Virus record (IMG/VR): IMGVR_UViG_3300048996_000177
Location: 1-60,625 of that record
Origin: a virus
DNA length: 60,625 nucleotides
Direction: 5' to 3' (one strand)
Below, one piece after another: positions 34,517 through 42,617 of the stretch. Position 1 is the first letter of the stretch, and the number at the start of each line of letters is the position of its first letter. The notes below the pieces were generated by a model that did no database searches, was not told the DNA's origin, and saw only the letters and a program-made list of their open reading frames with translations. The translations under genes and the position numbers were made by a program.

Positions 34517-34960
34517 ATGACTGATGATAAAGAAATCATGAAGGAATTGTCGGAACTCCGGGAATGGCGACGTGTGCTGCCCAACACCGCGTCCACACCG
34601 AAGGAAATGAACAATCGGCTGCGTCAACTCGCGGATGAATCTCTGGCCGCACAACGGCGAATCAACGGGTTGGTTGCGGACAACGAAACGCTCCGTACGC
34701 GTCTGAATGACATGACGGGCCGGGTTCGGTTGGCGGAATCCCGGGTGGGGGATTTGTGCCGTCAGATTGACGTACAGGTCGAGCAACGGCAATGGTGGTC
34801 CGGGGTGGCCCGTGCGTATGCGCGCAAACAGACCGTGACGCGGATCGTTGCCCGGGTGTTGGGTGGCGCAGCATCGACGCGGCAACGGCGAATCACCGAC
34901 CTGCAACGCACGATCGACGCGTTGATCCCAGACGATGTGACGAAGGCCACAGACGGTTGA
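34517..34960 (+). CDS. Coiled-coil protein, unknown
   Basis: 147 residues from ATG 34517. Helical throughout, with a coiled coil at about 40-95 and a basic C-terminal third. GACAAT lies 6 nt before the start, a weak version of the leaderless arrangement. Function unknown. Confidence 0.65.
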   Translation: MTDDKEIMKELSELREWRRVLPNTASTPKEMNNRLRQLADESLAAQRRINGLVADNETLRTRLNDMTGRVRLAESRVGDLCRQIDVQVEQRQWWSGVARAYARKQTVTRIVARVLGGAASTRQRRITDLQRTIDALIPDDVTKATDG

Positions 34961-34999
34961 GGTTGACACGGCCTGCCGTCCTAATGGAAGGTAGGTCCC

Positions 35000-35263
35000 A
35001 TGACACACCGACTCGCACAACTAACGTTCATGGTCCTCGCCATTGGCTTCATCATGGCGAAACCGCTTCCGTTGATCCAGATGGTGTCCGGGGCGGTCAC
35101 GCCCAACGGGGGGATCCCGGTGTCCGGCCAATTCAACGCGGCAGACATGATCATGGCGGGGGTGTGGATCGTCGCCACGTACGCCGCGTTCATGTGGATG
35201 TGGTTCGCCAACCGGGCGCGCAACCGTCGGATCCGCCGTCAGGCGACCGTTACCAAGGCGTGA
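35000..35263 (+). CDS. Two-pass membrane protein
   Basis: 87 residues with two transmembrane segments (about 6-30 and 48-70) and a basic tail. RBS GGAAGGTAGG. A TTGACA at 34962-34967 may be the -35 box of its promoter, but no matching -10 is clear. Confidence 0.65.
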   Translation: MTHRLAQLTFMVLAIGFIMAKPLPLIQMVSGAVTPNGGIPVSGQFNAADMIMAGVWIVATYAAFMWMWFANRARNRRIRRQATVTKA

Positions 35264-35275
35264 CCGACGAAACCT

Positions 35276-35304
35276 TTGACAACACCTACCCCCAGGGATA
35301 TATT
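35276..35304 (+). promoter_or_regulatory. Leaderless promoter, near-consensus
   Basis: TTGACA (35276-35281), 17 nt, TATATT (35299-35304), 6 nt, ATG 35311. The best -35/-10 match in the window, with the start codon at the predicted transcription start. Confidence 0.8.
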
Positions 35305-35310
35305 CGTCTT

Positions 35311-35550
35311 ATGGAAAACAACGTGAACGCCACCAACGCCCGCCGCCCCCGCCGCATGACCGGCACCGACCACGGTCGTCGTTACAACATGGTTCAAATC
35401 GAAAACGTCGTCACCGGCGCGAACATGGGCCACCGGACGTTCGACCGGATCGAAACCGTTCCGGGCAACGACAACGTGTGGGACGTCGTGTATGGCGACG
35501 GCATCCGGTACACCGAAACCCGTGGCGCATGGGTCCGCATTTACGCCTGA
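35311..35550 (+). CDS. Small basic protein, likely leaderless mRNA
   Basis: 79 residues. Basic N-terminus (RRPRRMTGTDHGRR) and a beta-rich remainder. No ribosome binding site; the promoter ends 6 nt before the ATG. Strong promoter suggests high early expression. Function unknown. Confidence 0.7.
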   Translation: MENNVNATNARRPRRMTGTDHGRRYNMVQIENVVTGANMGHRTFDRIETVPGNDNVWDVVYGDGIRYTETRGAWVRIYA

Positions 35551-35583
35551 CGCACGATCGTTACAAAACCTGGGGTCAAAAAC

Positions 35584-35613
35584 CTGACGAAACGCCTGAC
35601 GGACGGGTAGGGT
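35584..35613 (+). promoter_or_regulatory. Leaderless promoter (CTGACG/TAGGGT type)
   Basis: CTGACG (35584-35589), 18 nt, TAGGGT (35608-35613), 6 nt, ATG 35620. The same two boxes with the same spacing occur at 38298-38327. Confidence 0.65.
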
Positions 35614-35619
35614 AGGCAT

Positions 35620-36093
35620 ATGACGAACGCACGGATCAACCACACGGGCCACAACCACCCCGCGACCCCGGCCGGTCGGGCCGCATGCCGGGCACACGTG
35701 GCGACATTCGCACCGACGCCCGATCACAATCCCATCGAATGGGCGTTGGACCGGGTTGTGTCGCGAAACCTGGATGAACCTACCGTTGCGGGTCGCCCGT
35801 TGACCACCGTCGATGAAATCCTGGACCAATTGGTTGGGTTGGACGCGTCCACATCCACCGGGTATGCGGTCACCGAATTGGCCACCCCGGGCCGCGATTA
35901 CATCGGCCGGAATTGCAAAACGGGTGTTCGGGTGTCGGTGCGGTTGGCGGATTCCGCCGGATGGACGATCGCGACGTTGGCCAACGCATCCGACGTGGAC
36001 GTCGCCCGGTGGGGTGTGGTGACCCCGGACCACGTGTTGGTTCGCACCGCGAATGGAAACCTGTTCGAGGTTTCCCCGGACCGGATCCGGTGA
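35620..36093 (+). CDS. Protein with CxH...CR-type motif
   Basis: 157 residues. The N-terminus has HNHPATPAGRAACRAH, one of four copies in this genome of a motif [CH]-x-H-x2-[ST]-x3-R-x2-C-R. The rest is a beta-rich domain (VSVRLADSAGWTIATLAN). No ribosome binding site; leaderless promoter. Function unknown. Confidence 0.7.
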   Translation: MTNARINHTGHNHPATPAGRAACRAHVATFAPTPDHNPIEWALDRVVSRNLDEPTVAGRPLTTVDEILDQLVGLDASTSTGYAVTELATPGRDYIGRNCKTGVRVSVRLADSAGWTIATLANASDVDVARWGVVTPDHVLVRTANGNLFEVSPDRIR

Positions 36094-36194
36094 TCGTCGC
36101 GTACGGGATCCCGTGGTTGACCATCGCCGGGTTCGCCGTCGTATTCCTCATCGGTTTGTTGACCACATTCACCCGCACGGATTGGAAAATCTGA
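36090..36194 (+). CDS. 34-aa single-pass membrane peptide
   Basis: GTG start overlapping the previous stop (GTGA). Nearly the whole peptide is one hydrophobic segment (about 9-26). It ends one base before the next gene. Confidence 0.55.
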   Translation: MIVAYGIPWLTIAGFAVVFLIGLLTTFTRTDWKI

Positions 36195-36195
36195 C

Positions 36196-36474
36196 ATGAC
36201 ATCGACCGTCACCATCCCCCCGGCAACCACGTCCGCAAAACTGTCGCCCATCATGACAAAACTGTTGCGGCACATCGTCATCGCGACCCCCCTCCCGGAA
36301 ACGGCATTGCCCGCCGGTGTACACCTGAACACCATGGATTGGTCGTCCAAAACCATCAACGCGTTGGTGCGACGGGGATTCATCATCGTGTTGGGCCGCG
36401 CGGAATGGGGTGCCATCGTTGTCGACGTGACCGAATCTGGCATCGAATGGGTGGTTGAAAACCTGGCCGATTGA
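36196..36474 (+). CDS. Small possible winged-helix protein
   Basis: 92 residues. The SSKTINALVRRGFIIVLG region followed by a beta hairpin looks like a winged helix. Preceded closely by the membrane peptide. Regulatory role is possible but unproven. Confidence 0.6.
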   Translation: MTSTVTIPPATTSAKLSPIMTKLLRHIVIATPLPETALPAGVHLNTMDWSSKTINALVRRGFIIVLGRAEWGAIVVDVTESGIEWVVENLAD

Positions 36475-36482
36475 CCGATGTT

Positions 36483-36510
36483 TTGCCGGGTGGCGGTGAT
36501 GTGATACCGT
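36483..36510 (+). promoter_or_regulatory. Candidate promoter
   Basis: TTGCCG (36483-36488), 16 nt, TACCGT (36505-36510); a normal leader with GGGAAGG precedes ATG 36557. Confidence 0.4.
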
Positions 36511-36556
36511 CATCCGGCATTTCGTTAATACCACACAAAACTGGGAAGGTTTTGGT

Positions 36557-36982
36557 ATGAACACATCTGATGTTGCCGAACGCTTGAACACCACACCGAA
36601 AACCCTGCGACGATTCCTCCGTGGCGATGCCACGTACGCGAACGCGGGATCTGGCGGAAAATACGATTTCCAGGAATGCGACATGCCGACCCTGGCCAAA
36701 CGGTTCGGCAAATGGTCGTCGAAATCTCGCACCACCCCGGAAAAATCGGCCGACGTGTCCACACCGCGCCGTGTCCGGGAGGTTCGTGATTCTGTGGATG
36801 ACGCGGTGAACGTTCACGTCGTCCGCACGGCCGATCCTCGCACACGGGCCCAAATCCGAAAGCTCGCGGCGGAACGTGATCAACATCTGCGGCAATTGAT
36901 GATCGATGCGGGTCTGCACATTTCCCAAACCGGTGTCGCCAAGAAAAACAACCCCCGTTCCTACGCGAAGGTGGATGCGTGA
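36557..36982 (+). CDS. Helix-turn-helix DNA-binding protein
   Basis: 141 residues. The start NTSDVAERLNTTPKTLRRFL is a clear helix-turn-helix of the kind seen in phage regulators. A basic linker and a second helical region follow, ending in KNNPRSYAKVDA. RBS GGGAAGG. Possibly a transcription regulator of the accessory region. Confidence 0.7.
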   Translation: MNTSDVAERLNTTPKTLRRFLRGDATYANAGSGGKYDFQECDMPTLAKRFGKWSSKSRTTPEKSADVSTPRRVREVRDSVDDAVNVHVVRTADPRTRAQIRKLAAERDQHLRQLMIDAGLHISQTGVAKKNNPRSYAKVDA

Positions 36983-37488
36983 TGGCTATGCTCATTTCCT
37001 GGGGAATCGTATTCCTCATCATCGCGGCCATCTATACGGACAATATCGTGTGGGCGGTTCGTGATCTGTTCGGCGGGTTGGCAAATGTGCGTATGCCGTT
37101 CCTGGCGGTGTTCGACCAAATCCCGGTAATTCTCCGCGCGTTCGCCAACCTGGTATATGTCGTGGGGGTGTGGATATGGGCCCACATTCTGGACGCGTAC
37201 ATGATGGCCGTGGGCGGCTGGGTGGCCCGGTGGCTGGATTATGGTGAGGAGGGCCGCCGCCACCGGCGCCGGAATGGGGATGATGTCGTCACGGTGGCGT
37301 ACCTATTGACCGGGTTGGACCGGGAACACCCTTATATCGTGCCGACGCGGCATTCGGCGGACCGGTCGGTGGAGGATGACGCGGAGGGGGACATATCGCG
37401 ATGGAATGGGGCTGACGACGAATTCGCGGAATTACTCCACGATATGAACCTTGCGGGTGTGGGCGCTCATGGCGACGCATCCCTGTAA
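36982..37488 (+). CDS. Membrane protein with acidic cytoplasmic tail
   Basis: 168 residues. Two to three hydrophobic segments (about 3-20, 50-75, 78-92), then a basic stretch (EEGRRHRRRNG) and an acidic tail. Starts on the last base of the previous stop. Function unknown. Confidence 0.65.
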   Translation: MAMLISWGIVFLIIAAIYTDNIVWAVRDLFGGLANVRMPFLAVFDQIPVILRAFANLVYVVGVWIWAHILDAYMMAVGGWVARWLDYGEEGRRHRRRNGDDVVTVAYLLTGLDREHPYIVPTRHSADRSVEDDAEGDISRWNGADDEFAELLHDMNLAGVGAHGDASL

Positions 37489-37798
37489 AACCTGCGGGCA
37501 ATGCCGCGCCAAAATGGGGTCTGACGAATGCTCCGTATGTTTTCTGATCCGGGTATTGGCCCAAGAACACGCGGATGGTGAACATACACGGCCGAACGCG
37601 TCCTGTATGGACTGTACACGCGTTGCCGACGCCATCGAGGCCCAACGACCCAAACGCCCGACGCGAAGGCGGCAGATTCGCGCACAGACGGGGAAACCGG
37701 GCAACCGGGCGAACCCGTTGGACCACTCCCAATGTGATCATGAGAAATCACCGAAAGCTCGTGCGGCGTGTCGGAAGGCGAATGCATCGTCCGTCTGA
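37469..37798 (+). CDS. Zinc-binding protein with CxH...CR motif
   Basis: 109 residues from ATG 37469. The first half has CKTCGQC, CSVC and CMDC, enough for zinc sites. The end carries CDHEKSPKARAACRKA, a copy of the motif shared with three other proteins here. Overlaps the previous gene by 20 nt. Confidence 0.65.
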   Translation: MATHPCKTCGQCRAKMGSDECSVCFLIRVLAQEHADGEHTRPNASCMDCTRVADAIEAQRPKRPTRRRQIRAQTGKPGNRANPLDHSQCDHEKSPKARAACRKANASSV

Positions 37799-37804
37799 TA
37801 TGAT
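37796..37804 (+). promoter_or_regulatory. Candidate extended -10 promoter
   Basis: TGA followed by TATGAT (37799-37804), an extended -10 element. A GGAAGG site and ATG 37847 follow, so the transcript has a normal leader. Confidence 0.45.
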
Positions 37805-37846
37805 TCGTGGGGTACGGATCGAACAAACCGGAAGGTGTTCAACGAA

Positions 37847-38080
37847 ATGCGAAAACTGGGAATCATCATTGCGGCGGTTGCCCTGACGTTCGGGGCGGCG
37901 GCGTGTGACAACAACGACGGAAACGTCTATTCGAAAACGCTTGTCAAGTCATCCGGCAACGTCGTGATCAAGGTGCACGTCGGTACCGCACCGGACCGGT
38001 ACAAGGAATTCACGCACACGGCCCGTGAAGCGGCCAAATGCGACGTCGGTTCCGCGTACCCCGCATGCCTGACCAAATAA
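37847..38080 (+). CDS. Phage-encoded lipoprotein
   Basis: 77 residues. Signal peptide of the lipoprotein type: MRK, hydrophobic core, lipobox FGAAAC with Cys at about 20. The mature part is about 57 residues with two more Cys near the end (C-x8-C). Own promoter and RBS GGAAGG. Lipoproteins made by phages can block DNA entry by related phages; this role is inferred. Confidence 0.8.
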   Translation: MRKLGIIIAAVALTFGAAACDNNDGNVYSKTLVKSSGNVVIKVHVGTAPDRYKEFTHTAREAAKCDVGSAYPACLTK

Positions 38081-38297
38081 TTGGGTTGATCCCGGTCGGG
38101 TGACGGCCGGGTTCCCCATGCACGGAGGGCCCCCATTCGATTACATCGGGTGGGGGTCTGTGCCAGTCGTTAGACGGATGCCGCCCATACGCAGGTGTGG
38201 ACCGGTTGACCATACCTAGGGTTCAGCTCCCGATAACGCTGTCACACAACGCCAGCTAAGGCGTTACCAACCTGTGAGAAGATTTCTTCGAAAAAAC
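38081..38297. other. Non-coding gap with hairpins
   Basis: Holds several possible stems: CCCGG/CCGGG (about 38092-38113, probable end of the lipoprotein transcript), CCCCCA/TGGGGG (about 38131-38157) and AACGCC/GGCGTT (38248-38253 with 38260-38265). The word TACCTAGGGTT here recurs at about 38,917. No reading frame supported; a small RNA is possible. Confidence 0.4.
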
Positions 38298-38327
38298 CTG
38301 ACGTATGACAGATCCGGAGGGTAGGGT
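38298..38327 (+). promoter_or_regulatory. Promoter (CTGACG/TAGGGT type)
   Basis: CTGACG (38298-38303), 18 nt, TAGGGT (38322-38327). Same boxes and spacer as at 35584-35613. Here the next in-frame ATG is at 38368, so a short leader is expected. Confidence 0.55.
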
Positions 38328-38367
38328 TGTGTCAACACCGCAACAACGACCCGAACGGACGGCCATC

Positions 38368-38802
38368 ATGTCGGACACCACCACTTGCACCCACGAACTC
38401 GGCGACTACGACGAAACCTGTCCGACATGTGTGGCGCTGGCGGCCACGATGAATGACGAAAGTGTCACCGAAATCGTCGTCACCACGTCGACCGGGCGGA
38501 AAAACTTCACCCACGGTGATTGCGTTCACGATCGCACCCCGGCCGGGCGTGCGTTGTGCCGGGCGGCCGGTGGCCCGGAGGCGTACGCCGTGATCCACGG
38601 TTCGCGCAACGATGGTCGGGTGGCCGCCATGCCGACCCACGCCCGGGTGTCTGCCAATGCGGCGGCCGTCCACCGGTTGGGCACCGAAACCAACGCGGGG
38701 TTCCCCGTGTGCGGCACGACCAAATTCAACCCGGACACGGCGATCATGGTTGACGGCCCGACCACATGCAAAAACTGCATCAAAACGGAAAACGCTGCCT
38801 GA
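38368..38802 (+). CDS. Zinc-binding protein with CxH...CR motif
   Basis: 144 residues from ATG 38368; GTG 38329 and ATG 38305 are in frame but lie at or before the promoter. CTHE ... CPTC near the start, CVHDRTPAGRALCRAAGG in the centre (the shared motif) and CGTTKF ... CKNC near the end. At least three metal sites possible. Ends in a terminator. Confidence 0.65.
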   Translation: MSDTTTCTHELGDYDETCPTCVALAATMNDESVTEIVVTTSTGRKNFTHGDCVHDRTPAGRALCRAAGGPEAYAVIHGSRNDGRVAAMPTHARVSANAAAVHRLGTETNAGFPVCGTTKFNPDTAIMVDGPTTCKNCIKTENAA

Positions 38803-38803
38803 C

Positions 38804-38850
38804 GGAAAACCAACCACCTGGCCGGTTCGCCGGTTGGGGGTTTTCCTTGA
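38804..38850 (+). terminator. Intrinsic terminator
   Basis: GGAAAACC (38804-38811) pairs with GGTTTTCC (38839-38846), enclosing an inner hairpin of GGCCGG/CCGGTT; TTGATCC follows. Confidence 0.6.
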
Positions 38851-38924
38851 TCCTAATATTTGCATGTGCAACTGGCGTTGTACGCCTCCGTACGGGGTTG
38901 CGCCTCAGAAATTGGTACCTAGGG

Positions 38925-38953
38925 TTGGCGCGGCTCCACACCTGCCGTATACG
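38925..38953 (+). promoter_or_regulatory. Candidate leaderless promoter
   Basis: TTGGCG (38925-38930), 17 nt, TATACG (38948-38953), then 8 nt to ATG 38962. Confidence 0.5.
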
Positions 38954-38961
38954 GTCGTTTC

Positions 38962-39468
38962 ATGGCCCAAATGATGAAACTCTTGGTCCCCCCGACGTGG
39001 GACGAATTGATGGATGACGACGTGTACCGGACGTACGTCCGCCGACGTCCCAGATTGCCCGTGAACGTCGATCGTGGCGAACCGTGGTTGGTGGTCGCCC
39101 GACGATTCCCGGATACGGACAGACCATTGTGGGGTCTGAAACGGTTCGATGATTACGCCGACGCGTACCGGTTCGTGCGGGAAAAGCTCCGTGGTGAATT
39201 GTTCGAGGATATGGCGATCGTGTCCCGACCGAAACTCTGGAAACCGCCGGTGGGGTTCCGGTGGAACCAATCCAAATTCGGTTGGTGTGGAAGGTGTCGT
39301 CGGCCGTCCGTGTTCACGCACGTCACCAAACACCATGCCTTACGCGGGGCTCCCGTGTTGGCGACGGAAGACGGCAATCGGTGTCATTATTGTGGGGCAC
39401 GGGAAATATTCGCCTCCCGGCAATTCCGCCCCCGGAAAGCACCCGTAAAAGCACCCGTAAAGGAATAA
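38962..39468 (+). CDS. Protein with zinc-ribbon-like C-terminal half
   Basis: 168 residues. First half basic and aromatic (PTWDELMDDDVYRTYVRRRP). Second half has CGRC and CHYC about 40 residues apart, a zinc-ribbon pattern. Basic Pro/Lys end. Function unknown. Confidence 0.65.
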   Translation: MAQMMKLLVPPTWDELMDDDVYRTYVRRRPRLPVNVDRGEPWLVVARRFPDTDRPLWGLKRFDDYADAYRFVREKLRGELFEDMAIVSRPKLWKPPVGFRWNQSKFGWCGRCRRPSVFTHVTKHHALRGAPVLATEDGNRCHYCGAREIFASRQFRPRKAPVKAPVKE

Positions 39469-39472
39469 GCCG

Positions 39473-39712
39473 ATGACCCGTCATACCTTGGCCACGGACC
39501 TGAAAAACGCCATCGCGAAGGAAGATGAAGAATCCGCACAAATGACCGGTGACGGGAACCCGTTGTTCGGCCATATGCCGGAAACGGCTGCCGCGTTGCG
39601 GATATTCATCGAGTCGTGGCATGGTCATCTATTGGATGTAACAACCCGAAAAAATTGCCGGTGTCTCATGTGCGGGACCGGCCGAATGATGTTGGAGGAA
39701 TTTCATGGGTGA
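39473..39712 (+). CDS. Small protein with CRCLMC motif
   Basis: 79 residues, RBS AAAGGAA. C-terminal CRCLMCG may bind metal. Overlaps the next gene by 8 nt. Function unknown. Confidence 0.6.
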   Translation: MTRHTLATDLKNAIAKEDEESAQMTGDGNPLFGHMPETAAALRIFIESWHGHLLDVTTRKNCRCLMCGTGRMMLEEFHG

Positions 39713-40097
39713 CAAAAAGAACTGGGTTCGCGTGTCGGCACTGCGGGCGGCGTGCGCATCGGCTTACGATTCGGTGACGTACGCTGACATGCCATTCGAC
39801 GTGGAAGGTGTAGACGCACAACAGACGTCGCGGATCCTGGATCGGGCAGCCGTGTTCGCGGAATGGCTGGCGCGGGAATCGACCGACGACGACCCGGCCG
39901 ACGACCCGGACGGATTCGAGGGTTCATCGTATTACGCCGAACCGGGTGAACGTGTTCTGGTGTATGGGGATTTCTCCGGTGAGATCGGCATGCGAGTCCA
40001 CACCTGTTCCAATGACCGGTGTTCATGGGGTGTGACGGATTACACCGACGCTGCCAACGAGGCGTTCAGGGGACACACATGCGGTCATACGGGATGA
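39705..40097 (+). CDS. Hypothetical protein, 130 aa
   Basis: Helical first half, acidic middle, then HTCSNDRCSWG and a final HTCGHTG, a possible zinc site. RBS TTGGAGGAA. Coupled to the next gene (ATGA). Confidence 0.6.
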   Translation: MGDKKNWVRVSALRAACASAYDSVTYADMPFDVEGVDAQQTSRILDRAAVFAEWLARESTDDDPADDPDGFEGSSYYAEPGERVLVYGDFSGEIGMRVHTCSNDRCSWGVTDYTDAANEAFRGHTCGHTG

Positions 40098-40276
40098 GTG
40101 ACGAGGCAGTTGGTGCGACGGCAGAAATGATGTCGGAGCAAATGACGATGTTGGAGGCGTTGCATGAGATTGCGATGTCGTCTCCGGACGCCGAAATGGT
40201 ACGGGTGGCTATGTCTGCGTTGACCCGTACGGAGGCGGGTGTTAATTACTTGCGATTGCACCCGCTGACACTATGA
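40094..40276 (+). CDS. Small helical protein, unknown
   Basis: 60 residues, ATGA overlap at both ends, Met-rich helices. Coupled into the start of the replication operon. Confidence 0.6.
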   Translation: MSDEAVGATAEMMSEQMTMLEALHEIAMSSPDAEMVRVAMSALTRTEAGVNYLRLHPLTL

Positions 40277-40491
40277 CGCGAACCCCCAAATCTCGACGGC
40301 GGCCTAAATGTGTCCCCACGTGCGATCGACGGAAGTTTCATCGATCGCCGTTGGGGGACCAGGTTAAAGTTCGAGATCATCGAGTTGTGAACATTACGGC
40401 ACATTACTGTCCAATATGTAAGGCAAAATGGAGCCGTATTGCGACAACCATTCAAGATGACATTATAGTCGAATGGCAAAAGGTTGCATGA
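40273..40491 (+). CDS. Small Cys-containing basic protein
   Basis: 72 residues. CVPTC, H and CPIC make a plausible zinc finger. Directly precedes the helicase without a gap, so a DNA-related role is possible. Confidence 0.6.
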   Translation: MTRTPKSRRRPKCVPTCDRRKFHRSPLGDQVKVRDHRVVNITAHYCPICKAKWSRIATTIQDDIIVEWQKVA

Positions 40492-41997
40492 ATGAAATAC
40501 CGGTGGAAGACAAAACCGTATAAGCATCAGGTGCGCGCCGTTCGAACCTTGTTACGAAATGGGTTCGGCGGCGCGTTGTTGATGGAGCCTCGAACGGGCA
40601 AGACGAAAACGGCTATTGATTGGATGTCCATTCTGGCGCAACAAGGAAAGATTGATCGTGCGGTCGTCATGTGCCCTGCACGGGTCGTGGACGTGTGGGT
40701 GGATGAATTCCACCGGCATTCCCCGTTGAACGTCCACACGCACGTCTGGGACGCCAAAGCACGTAAATCCGCACCACTCCCTCGGGTGTCATCGGCGTAT
40801 GACCTCACGGTGATTATCGTGAACTACAACGCGTTTGCCACACCGGGCAAGCGGTTGACATCTGGCCGACGATCCAAAGCCAATGGGCGATTCAAGTTCC
40901 GGGCGGAAATCAACAAGTGGTTGAAAACTGGGAAAACCGGCGCGGCATGCGCGTTGGATGAAAGCCACAAGATCAAGAGTCCATCGGGTAAAGCGGCCAA
41001 CATGGTGGTGTCCATGGGAAAGATGTTCCCGTATCGCCTGTTAATGACCGGTACACCGGTGACAAAAGCCAAACGGATTCATGATCTGTACATGCAGTGG
41101 AAATTCTTGAACCCGACGCGGTTGGACAATCTGGGGTTGCACACGGTCGAGGACGTCAAGAATTTCACCGGGGTGTGGACAGACCGTAACGGATACAAAC
41201 AATGGCTCCGTGGACGTGATGAAAACCTGGGGAAGCTGACCCGGGCCATTCACCAGGATTCTTTCGCTGTCCGTAGATCAGAATGTTTCGATCTCCCCCC
41301 ACGGGACCTTCAACATATCTGGGTGGATTTGTCTCCAAAAACCGCACGGTTGTACGACAAGATCGCCACCGAAATGGTAGCGGAAATCGAGCATGCCAAG
41401 CGAACCCATACAGTCGAAGCGTCCATCAAATTGGTACAGGGATTGCGATTACGGCAGATCACCGGCGGCGTGGCAACCACCGATGAGGGTAAGCTCATCC
41501 GTGTCGGACGTGAGAAGTTAATCGCGTTGGAGGAGTTGCTGGACGAGATTATTGAGCATGATGAGAAAGTAGTCATCGCCGCACATTTCAAAGCTGATTT
41601 GAATAGCATTGCCAAATTGACCCGTAAGTTAAAGATGCCCACGTTTGAATTGCGCGGAGGCATCAAACGGGAAGAAGCGACGATGAACATCAAGCGGTTC
41701 AAGAATTTGGATGGGGCTGGGGCATTCGTCATGCAACCCCAGGCTGGTGCGTTGGGTATTGACCTGTCAACGTCCAGCCGGATTATTTGGTACAGCGTGA
41801 CGCCGTCGTGGGTGGACTGGACACAATGCAACGACAGGATTGCACTGTCCAAAGTGTCCACCACCGAGACGTACATCATGGCGCGCGGGACGATTGACAA
41901 GATTCAATACGACGCATTGCAAGACGACACTGATGTTGCGAAAATGATTACCGATCGGCCGGAACGAATTCTTCGCCGGACTCGAAAATTGCCTTAA
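40492..41997 (+). CDS. SNF2-type DNA helicase/translocase
   Basis: 501 residues. Superfamily 2 motifs in order: Q-like YKHQVRAV, Walker A MEPRTGKTKTA (about 32-42), DESHKIKS in place of DEAH (about 160), LMTGTPVTK (about 183), and late motifs GIDLSTSSR and QCNDRIAL (the Q-x2-G-R-x-x-R equivalent). The size and motifs fit phage SNF2-like proteins acting in replication or repair. Confidence 0.88.
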   Translation: MKYRWKTKPYKHQVRAVRTLLRNGFGGALLMEPRTGKTKTAIDWMSILAQQGKIDRAVVMCPARVVDVWVDEFHRHSPLNVHTHVWDAKARKSAPLPRVSSAYDLTVIIVNYNAFATPGKRLTSGRRSKANGRFKFRAEINKWLKTGKTGAACALDESHKIKSPSGKAANMVVSMGKMFPYRLLMTGTPVTKAKRIHDLYMQWKFLNPTRLDNLGLHTVEDVKNFTGVWTDRNGYKQWLRGRDENLGKLTRAIHQDSFAVRRSECFDLPPRDLQHIWVDLSPKTARLYDKIATEMVAEIEHAKRTHTVEASIKLVQGLRLRQITGGVATTDEGKLIRVGREKLIALEELLDEIIEHDEKVVIAAHFKADLNSIAKLTRKLKMPTFELRGGIKREEATMNIKRFKNLDGAGAFVMQPQAGALGIDLSTSSRIIWYSVTPSWVDWTQCNDRIALSKVSTTETYIMARGTIDKIQYDALQDDTDVAKMITDRPERILRRTRKLP

Positions 41998-42018
41998 TAA
42001 AACACCCATTGGTATGAT
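41989..42018 (+). promoter_or_regulatory. Candidate promoter
   Basis: TTGCCT (41989-41994), 18 nt, TATGAT (42013-42018). A very short leader to ATG 42033. It would give the nucleotide-metabolism group its own promoter. Confidence 0.45.
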
Positions 42019-42032
42019 ACAAATTGATACGA

Positions 42033-42617
42033 ATGGAGGCGATTAAAATCATCATAGTTGAGGGACCGGATGGTGCAGGGAAAACAACCCTGATCAATAA
42101 AATGGTGCATACGCTCAACCTTCCGGTCCACGCACGGTCGGCCAATTCGGACGGGTCGGCCACCCAATCCACAGAAGGCAGTCGGGGGGCAAATTTATCG
42201 TTATGGGCGTACAACGACGTGACGACACAACTGAATCAGCCCACATCCATTTACGATCGGCATTGTCTGATCTCGGAGTTCGTTTATGGTCCAATTCTCC
42301 GGGCTCATGTGCCCGTCGAAATGACTGGACCGGCAACGAGGTTATTGATCCAGATGTTGGCGAAACAGGTGTTGGTGGTGTATTGCCGTCCCCCGAATGA
42401 AAACCTCGTCATCAACTGCCGGAAAACACCCCAGCCCATTCCACACCTGAATGACCAGAACAATGTGTTGAAGGTGGCCGCCGGTTATGACGCGTGGCGG
42501 GTGAATTGGATGGGTCAGTCCACAATGTTCGATTACACCAACCCGAACGACTTCGCGTCGGTCATGTCCGCGTGCCGCCTGCACATCGCCCATTTCGAGA
42601 ACATGAGGAAATCATGA
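42033..42617 (+). CDS. Thymidylate/deoxynucleoside monophosphate kinase-like protein
   Basis: 194 residues. P-loop VEGPDGAGKTTLI at about residues 9-21 and the DRH motif (YDRHCLISEFVYG at about 75-87) are those of thymidylate-kinase-like enzymes, which phosphorylate dNMPs. Next to MazG- and TS-like genes, it may accept an unusual dNMP, like T4 dNMP kinase. A TTG at 42024 is another possible start. Confidence 0.8.
   Translation: MEAIKIIIVEGPDGAGKTTLINKMVHTLNLPVHARSANSDGSATQSTEGSRGANLSLWAYNDVTTQLNQPTSIYDRHCLISEFVYGPILRAHVPVEMTGPATRLLIQMLAKQVLVVYCRPPNENLVINCRKTPQPIPHLNDQNNVLKVAAGYDAWRVNWMGQSTMFDYTNPNDFASVMSACRLHIAHFENMRKS

Noticed and set aside
34792-35310. Long upstream extension of the frame that ends at 35550
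   Set aside because: Out of frame with the coiled-coil and membrane genes; the near-consensus promoter at 35276-35304 places the true start at 35311.
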